DNA of 64,000 nt from Paenibacillus sp. MAHUQ-63 (lineage in GTDB: Bacteria; Bacillota; Bacilli; Paenibacillales; NBRC-103111): NCBI RefSeq assembly GCF_028765165.1, contig NZ_JARADB010000004.1:310001-374000 (forward strand). Reading direction: 5' to 3'. The position numbers were made by a program, and so were the translations under genes. Under the pieces are notes generated by a model. The model searched no databases. It saw nothing but the letters and a program-made list of their open reading frames with translations, and was not told the origin of the DNA. Positions 59,851-64,000 of this stretch are shown piece after piece (position 1 is the first letter of the stretch; every line of letters begins with the position of its first letter).

Positions 59851-60615
59851 TTGGACGTTAAAGAGTGGTACATGGAGTACAAAATTCACAAGAACCGTCC
59901 GGGTTTGTTAGGGGACATCGCATCCTTGATGGGGATGCTCGACATTAATATTGTGACCATTAACGGGGTTGAAGACCGCACCCGCGGGATGCTGCTTCAG
60001 ACCAACGATGAAGAAAAAATTGACTTAATGGGTAAAATGTTAAAAAAAGTAGATAATATTACTATTACTGCTCTCAGACCGCCTAAACTTGTTGATATTT
60101 TGGCGGTTCGCCATGGACGGTATATCGAGCGCGATTCCGATGACCGCAAAACGTTCCGCTTCACGCGCGATGAACTGGGGCTGCTGGTTGACTTCCTCGG
60201 CGAGATTTTCAAAAGAGAAGGCAATCAAGTGGTAGGTCTTCGCGGCATGCCGCGTGTCGGTAAAACCGAATCGATCATCGCAGGCTCCGTATGCGCGAAC
60301 AAACGCTGGACGTTCGTCTCGTCCACGTTATTGAGACAAACGGTTCGTAGCCAGCTATCCGAGGACGAGATGACCACGAACAACGTGTATATTATCGACG
60401 GTATCGTATCGACGATTCGCTCGAATGAGAAGCATCATGGTCTGCTGCAGGAAATTATGGCGATGCCGTCCACGAAGGTGATTGAGCATCCCGATATATT
60501 TATTCGCGAATCCGAATACACATATAATCACTTTGATTATATTATCGAGCTTCGCAACAGTCCGGATGAAGAAATTAATTACGATTCTTTTACGTATACA
60601 TCCGAACCTTTTTAA
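59851..60615 (+). CDS. ymfK: YmfK, DUF3388 protein with ACT-like and P-loop-like regions
   Basis: A 254-residue protein of the DUF3388/YmfK family, of unknown function. The N-terminal part (YKIHKNRPGLLGDIASLMGM, then INIVTINGVEDRTRGMLL) looks like an ACT regulatory domain. GLRGMPRVGKTE at 129-140 resembles a P-loop with K138, and the rest could be a compact nucleotide-binding domain. I chose TTG 59851 because GAGGTGG lies 5 bases upstream. ATG 59797 would add 18 residues but has no ribosome site. Confidence 0.85.
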   Translation: MDVKEWYMEYKIHKNRPGLLGDIASLMGMLDINIVTINGVEDRTRGMLLQTNDEEKIDLMGKMLKKVDNITITALRPPKLVDILAVRHGRYIERDSDDRKTFRFTRDELGLLVDFLGEIFKREGNQVVGLRGMPRVGKTESIIAGSVCANKRWTFVSSTLLRQTVRSQLSEDEMTTNNVYIIDGIVSTIRSNEKHHGLLQEIMAMPSTKVIEHPDIFIRESEYTYNHFDYIIELRNSPDEEINYDSFTYTSEPF

Positions 60616-60665
60616 GATTTGTAACGTCATTAAATAAATAAGATTCCCGCGGGGAGGTGACCATG

Positions 60666-61556
60666 ATGTCTGATCTTGGATACATTTTACGAAAGGCACG
60701 ACTGGAAAGAAAGATTTCGCTTGACGATCTGCAGGAAGTGACGAAGATTCGCAAGCGGTATTTGGAAGCGATCGAGGAAGGGAACTACAAGGTGCTTCCC
60801 GGCAGCTTTTATGTACGAGCTTTTATCAAAAGCTATGCGGAAGCGGTAGGACTGGATCCAACGGAAGTGCTGAATATGTACCAATCGACGAATCCTTCGC
60901 CAGTGGTGGAGAAGCCGGTTGTAGAGACGATTCGCAAGAATCGAACGAGTGTTCGGAATACGGAGAAGATGAGCCGCTGGGCGTCCAGCGTGATGTTTAT
61001 ATGCTTCATTTTGCTCATTTTCGGTATCGTGTATTACTATACATATAAGAATTATAAGGGAACGCCGGCAGAGGAGAAGCCTTCACAAACGCAATCTCCG
61101 AGAATCACGGATTCGACGAATCCAGGAGCAGGCACGGCTCCGAATACGACTACGAATGCGTCCAGTGACGGTAAAGTGGTGCCTCTTTCGTCCACGGCGC
61201 CAACACCGACACCAACGCCTACACCAACCCCTCCGGCTGTTCAAGTGAAGTTCAGCAGTAACGAGAAGGGTGTAGACAACTATACGATTACCGGATCGGC
61301 AAACTTGAATATTCAATTGAAAATCAACGGCTCATGCTGGATTCGAGTCGATTCGCTAAATGAAGGCGGCGGCAAGGAAATGCTTAGACAAAAGCTGTAC
61401 AAAGCCGGTGACACGGATTCGTTCGATCTGACAACTTCCGCATACTTGAATGTTGGGGCGGCCAGCGCGCTGGAGCTGACAGTGAACGGCACCGTCGTGC
61501 CTGTCGGCGATACGCCTAACCCGAAGCGGGTACAGCTGAACCTGCAGAAAAGCTAG
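60666..61556 (+). CDS. rodZ: RodZ-like (YmfM) HTH membrane protein
   Basis: RodZ ties MreB to the cell wall elongation machinery. The 296 residues begin with an HTH_25 domain (ISLDDLQEVTKIRKRYLEAI, then LPGSFYVRAFIKSYAEAVG). One membrane helix follows at about 105-127, then a Thr/Pro/Ser-rich external linker with a (PT)n run. The C-terminal DUF4115 beta domain (INGSCWIRVDSLNEGG) completes it. ATG 60666 has GGAGG 8 bases upstream; ATG 60663 and GTG 60657 are closer to it. B. subtilis ymfM is in the same place. Confidence 0.94.
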   Translation: MSDLGYILRKARLERKISLDDLQEVTKIRKRYLEAIEEGNYKVLPGSFYVRAFIKSYAEAVGLDPTEVLNMYQSTNPSPVVEKPVVETIRKNRTSVRNTEKMSRWASSVMFICFILLIFGIVYYYTYKNYKGTPAEEKPSQTQSPRITDSTNPGAGTAPNTTTNASSDGKVVPLSSTAPTPTPTPTPTPPAVQVKFSSNEKGVDNYTITGSANLNIQLKINGSCWIRVDSLNEGGGKEMLRQKLYKAGDTDSFDLTTSAYLNVGAASALELTVNGTVVPVGDTPNPKRVQLNLQKS

Positions 61557-61608
61557 CTTTTTGGCAATTCCTGCGCTTTCCCGGGTAATTGAAATATTTC
61601 CTCATGAG

Positions 61609-61642
61609 CATCCTGAGCCGACGGTTCGGGATGTTTCTTTTT
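61609..61642 (+). terminator. Rho-independent terminator after rodZ
   Basis: CATCCTGAGCC (61609-61619) pairs with GGTTCGGGATG (61623-61633), 11 bp with two wobbles and a 3-base loop, then a T-rich tract with one C. Confidence 0.75.
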
Positions 61643-61653
61643 ACTACACTTCT

Positions 61654-61662
61654 TGCTATAAT
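61654..61662 (+). promoter_or_regulatory. Extended -10 promoter for yajQ
   Basis: TGC-TATAAT is an extended -10, 35 bases before the yajQ start. A weak -35 (TTTCTT) would sit 17 bases upstream within the terminator tail. Confidence 0.5.
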
Positions 61663-61697
61663 GCTAGTGTAATTTCATGGAAAGGGTGTTTGACTCG

Positions 61698-62189
61698 ATG
61701 AGTTCAGAAAGCTCGTTTGATATCGTATCCAAGGTGGATATGCAAGAATTGAACAATGCCATTCAGCAGGCGGAGAAAGAAATTCAGACCCGCTTTGATT
61801 TTAAAGGCAGTAAGAGTTCCATCAAGCTGGAGAAAGATCAGTTGGTCGTAACGTCCGATGACGAATTTAAGCTTCAGAATGTGCTCGATATTTTGCATGC
61901 CAAAATGACCAAACGCGGAATTTCAATCAAAAATCTCGACTACAGCAAGGTTGAACCAGCTGCCGGATCGACCGTCAGACAGAAAATCAGCATGAAACAA
62001 GGCGTTGATCAGGAAAATTCGAAGAAGATCAATACCCTCATCCGGGATTCCAAGCTGAAAGTGAAAACACAGGTACAAGGCGATCAAATCCGTGTCACAG
62101 GAAAGAGCCGGGACGATTTGCAAGCCGTTATCGCACTGCTGCGCAAAGCCGATATCCCTCTCGATCTGCAATTCGTTAACCTGAAATAG
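61698..62189 (+). CDS. yajQ: YajQ (YitK) family nucleotide-binding protein
   Basis: A 163-residue YajQ-family protein. Relatives bind nucleotides, and in some bacteria cyclic di-GMP; the role here is unknown. It shows ESSFDIVSKVDMQELNNAI, FDFKGSKSSI, then VRQKISMKQGVDQENSKKI, and ends DIPLDLQFVNLK. ATG 61698 has AAAGGGTG upstream and gives the typical length. It has its own promoter and terminator, so it is a single-gene unit. In B. subtilis the homologue yitK lies elsewhere. Confidence 0.95.
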   Translation: MSSESSFDIVSKVDMQELNNAIQQAEKEIQTRFDFKGSKSSIKLEKDQLVVTSDDEFKLQNVLDILHAKMTKRGISIKNLDYSKVEPAAGSTVRQKISMKQGVDQENSKKINTLIRDSKLKVKTQVQGDQIRVTGKSRDDLQAVIALLRKADIPLDLQFVNLK

Positions 62190-62218
62190 TCATACATAAG
62201 AGGTTCATTGATGAGAAA

Positions 62219-62241
62219 CCCCCTAGATTTAGGGGGCTTTT
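62219..62241 (+). terminator. Rho-independent terminator after yajQ
   Basis: CCCCCTA pairs perfectly with TAGGGGG around loop GATT, then C and four T. Confidence 0.75.
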
Positions 62242-62245
62242 AATT

Positions 62246-62274
62246 TTGACACCCTATATGGCTTGTATTATACT
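62246..62274 (+). promoter_or_regulatory. Strong sigma-A promoter for rimO-pgsA
   Basis: A perfect -35 TTGACA and a -10 TATACT (one mismatch) are 17 bases apart. This is the best vegetative promoter in the window. Transcription should start near 62281, 35 bases before rimO. Confidence 0.85.
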
Positions 62275-62315
62275 TGTAAAGAGTGTTTTTAGGACTATTG
62301 GAGGTTGTTTTTCAC

Positions 62316-63647
62316 ATGACAGAAAAGGTTAAGGTGGTAACCCTCGGATGCGAAAAGAATATGGTCGACTCCGAGATTATGGCAGGGCTTATACATGGAC
62401 GAGGCTTCCAGCTTGTTGAGAACAAGGAAGAAGCTACGGTTATTATCGTGAACACTTGCGGGTTCATCGATGCAGCGAAAGAAGAATCCGTGAATACAAT
62501 TTTGGATATGGCCGAATTGAAAGAAACAGCGAATCTTAAAGCGCTTATCGTATCGGGGTGTTTGACACAGCGCTATAAGAAGCAGCTGCTAGACGAAATG
62601 CCGGAGATTGACGGTATTGTGGGAACGGGGGATTTTGATAAAATCAACGAGATCGTAGACGAGGCGCTTCGGGGCAAAAGACCTTTCCTCGTTGGGAATC
62701 CGGTCTTTAATTATGATGCGGACCTGCCTAGACTCGTTACTACGCCGCGCTATACAGCCTATGTGAAGATCGCCGAAGGCTGTGACAACGCCTGCACCTT
62801 CTGCTCCATCCCGATTATGCGCGGAAGCTTCAAAAGCAGAAGCATGGAGTCGATCGTTGCCGAGGTCGCTAACCTGGCCTCCCAAGGCGTCAAAGAAGTT
62901 AGCTTGATCGCACAAGATTCTACGAATTACGGTACGGATCTGTATGATCGTTTCATGCTGCCTACTTTGTTGAATAAAGTGAGCGAAGTGGAAGGCATCG
63001 AATGGGTACGTCTGCATTATGCCTATCCTGGCTTCTTCAGCGATGAATTAATCGAAGTCATGGCTACTAACCCTAAGGTTTGCAAATATATCGATATGCC
63101 GCTGCAGCACAGCGAGGATTCGATTCTGAAGCGGATGCGCCGTCCTGGCCGCCAGAAGGATACGCGTGAATTGGTGCGTAAGATTCGCGAAGCGATTCCG
63201 GATGTTGCTCTGCGTACGTCGCTCATCGTCGGTTTCCCGGGAGAAACGGAGCAAGACTTTGAGAATTTGAAAGAGTTTGTGCGTGAAGTGCAATTTGACC
63301 GTCTCGGTGTGTTCACCTATTCCAAAGAGGATGATACGCCAGCGGCGCGCTTGCCTGATCAAGTTCCGGACGATGTGAAGGAATATCGTGCGAACACGAT
63401 TATGGAAATTCAACGCCAAATTTCGAATCTCCGCGGAGGTCGCCGCATCGGTCAAGAGATCGACGTGTTGATCGAGAAGTATGACGGCAGAAGCGACGTG
63501 TATGTTGGCCGCTCGCAATTCGATGCTCCGGAGATCGACGGAGAAGTATTCGTATCCAACGGCCATCAGCTGAAAATCGGTGAACTCGCCAAAGTTCGCA
63601 TTACCCACTCTTATGAGTTTGACTTATCCGGGGAGGTTATTGCATGA
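62316..63647 (+). CDS. rimO: RimO, ribosomal protein S12 methylthiotransferase
   Basis: A radical SAM methylthiotransferase that modifies an aspartate of ribosomal protein S12. The N-terminal UPF0004 domain begins VVTLGCEKNMVDSE. The radical SAM cluster is C156-x3-C160-x2-C163 in GCDNACTFCSIPIMRG, and a TRAM domain ends the 443 residues. CEKNMVDSE and the IPIMRG run are RimO-type, not MiaB-type. ATG 62316 with GGAGG 11 bases upstream is preferred over an upstream TTG without a site. It overlaps pgsA by 4 bases. Confidence 0.96.
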   Translation: MTEKVKVVTLGCEKNMVDSEIMAGLIHGRGFQLVENKEEATVIIVNTCGFIDAAKEESVNTILDMAELKETANLKALIVSGCLTQRYKKQLLDEMPEIDGIVGTGDFDKINEIVDEALRGKRPFLVGNPVFNYDADLPRLVTTPRYTAYVKIAEGCDNACTFCSIPIMRGSFKSRSMESIVAEVANLASQGVKEVSLIAQDSTNYGTDLYDRFMLPTLLNKVSEVEGIEWVRLHYAYPGFFSDELIEVMATNPKVCKYIDMPLQHSEDSILKRMRRPGRQKDTRELVRKIREAIPDVALRTSLIVGFPGETEQDFENLKEFVREVQFDRLGVFTYSKEDDTPAARLPDQVPDDVKEYRANTIMEIQRQISNLRGGRRIGQEIDVLIEKYDGRSDVYVGRSQFDAPEIDGEVFVSNGHQLKIGELAKVRITHSYEFDLSGEVIA

Positions 63648-64000
63648 ACCTGGCCAACCGCATCACCGTGGCGAGGATATTACTAGTACCGATCATCATG
63701 TTTTTTCTCTTGATTAAGGTCAAATTTCCTCATATACGGATAGAGGAGTTTAGCATTACGTATAATCAAATTATTGCTGCTTTAATTTTCATTATTGCAG
63801 CGAGCACGGACAGCTTGGACGGTTACATCGCCCGCAAACGCAATCTTGTCACCAACTTGGGCAAGCTGCTTGACCCTTTGGCGGATAAGCTGCTTGTTAC
63901 GGCTGTGCTCGTATCGCTCGTGGAAATGGATAAAGTGGATGCTTGGATCGTCATTGTCATCATCAGCAGGGAATGGGCAGTAACAGGACTACGCCAAATC
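63644..64000 (+). CDS. pgsA: CDP-diacylglycerol-glycerol-3-phosphate phosphatidyltransferase (3' cut by window)
   Basis: PgsA makes phosphatidylglycerol phosphate from CDP-diacylglycerol, the product of CdsA encoded at 19946. The 119 visible residues start MNLANRITVARILLVPIIMF and include the CDP-alcohol phosphotransferase signature D-G-x2-A-R-x8-G-x3-D-x3-D as STDSLDGYIARKRNL and GKLLDPLADK. The start overlaps the rimO stop (ATGA), with GGGGAGG upstream. The C-terminal third lies beyond the window. rodZ and pgsA are close in B. subtilis too. Confidence 0.97.
   Translation, partial: MNLANRITVARILLVPIIMFFLLIKVKFPHIRIEEFSITYNQIIAALIFIIAASTDSLDGYIARKRNLVTNLGKLLDPLADKLLVTAVLVSLVEMDKVDAWIVIVIISREWAVTGLRQI

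Noticed and set aside
1..64000. Mobile element, CRISPR, prophage or defence system
   Set aside because: No transposase, integrase, phage, Cas or restriction genes and no att-like or array repeats are visible; the region is syntenic core chromosome.

Overview
The window is a stretch of bacterial core chromosome. Gene content, gene order and protein sequences point to an endospore-forming, flagellated Firmicute of the family Paenibacillaceae, probably Paenibacillus or a close relative. The order follows Bacillus subtilis from fliP through flhA, che genes, sigD, rpsB, tsf, pyrH, frr, uppS, cdsA, dxr, rseP, proS, polC, rimP, nusA, infB, rbfA, truB, ribF, rpsO, pnp, ylxY, mlpA, dpaA/dpaB, asd, dapG, dapA, rnj, tepA, spoIIIE and ymfF to pgsA. 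There are lineage differences: nrnA stands where B. subtilis has ylxP, a dut gene follows mlpA, yajQ and rimO precede pgsA, and ProRS is of the zinc-containing archaeal/eukaryotic type. I support 62 protein genes, all on the + strand. The first (fliP) and last (pgsA) are cut by the window edges. I see no rRNA, tRNA, CRISPR array, insertion sequence, prophage or integrated element, and no minus-strand gene.

Layout. (1) 1-15948: end of the large fla/che operon. It holds the type III export gate (fliP, fliQ, fliR, flhB, flhA), the flagellar placement and number proteins (flhF, flhG), the chemotaxis set (cheB, cheA, cheW, cheC, cheD), sigD, a DUF342/FapA gene, a SwrB-like gene and three uncharacterised genes. 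Genes are tightly packed, many with 4-nt overlaps, and the first good terminator is at 15964. (2) 15989-19065: rpsB, tsf, pyrH, frr, with a clear promoter, a structured leader and several terminators. (3) 19094-29179: uppS, cdsA, dxr, rseP, proS, polC (isoprenoid and phospholipid precursors, intramembrane protease, prolyl-tRNA synthetase, replicative polymerase). (4) 29243-40696: the nusA-infB operon (rimP, nusA, rnpM, ylxQ, infB, rbfA, nrnA, truB, ribF), then rpsO and pnp. This is a translation and RNA maturation block. (5) 40783-48526: ylxY, mlpA, dut, then the dipicolinate/diaminopimelate cluster dpaA, dpaB, asd, dapG, dapA. (6) 48554-54146: RNase J, tepA, ylzJ, spoIIIE. (7) 54150-58863: a SleB-type spore cortex hydrolase, the ymfF/ymfH/ymfI genes tied to EF-P modification, and ymfJ. 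(8) 58897-64000: an unknown lipoprotein, ymfK, rodZ, yajQ, rimO and pgsA.

Regulation readable from sequence. Vegetative sigma-A-like promoters precede rpsB, rseP, rimP, rpsO, rnj, spoIIIE, ymfF, yajQ and rimO. Three sites resemble late sporulation promoters and fit the genes they precede: a sigma-K-like site before dpaA (AC-N17-CATACTATA), and sigma-G-like sites before tepA (GCATG-N18-CATACTA) and the SleB-like gene (GCATA-N18-CATAATA). Structured leaders lie before rpsB, rimP and rpsO. Non-ATG starts are common, and several were chosen by Shine-Dalgarno spacing.

No new multi-gene system stands out. The better unknowns are the small membrane protein between cheD and sigD, the 107-residue hydrophilic protein and the MltG-LysM-like anchored protein at the end of the che operon, the lipoprotein at 58897, and YmfK, which joins an ACT-like N-terminus to a P-loop-like motif.
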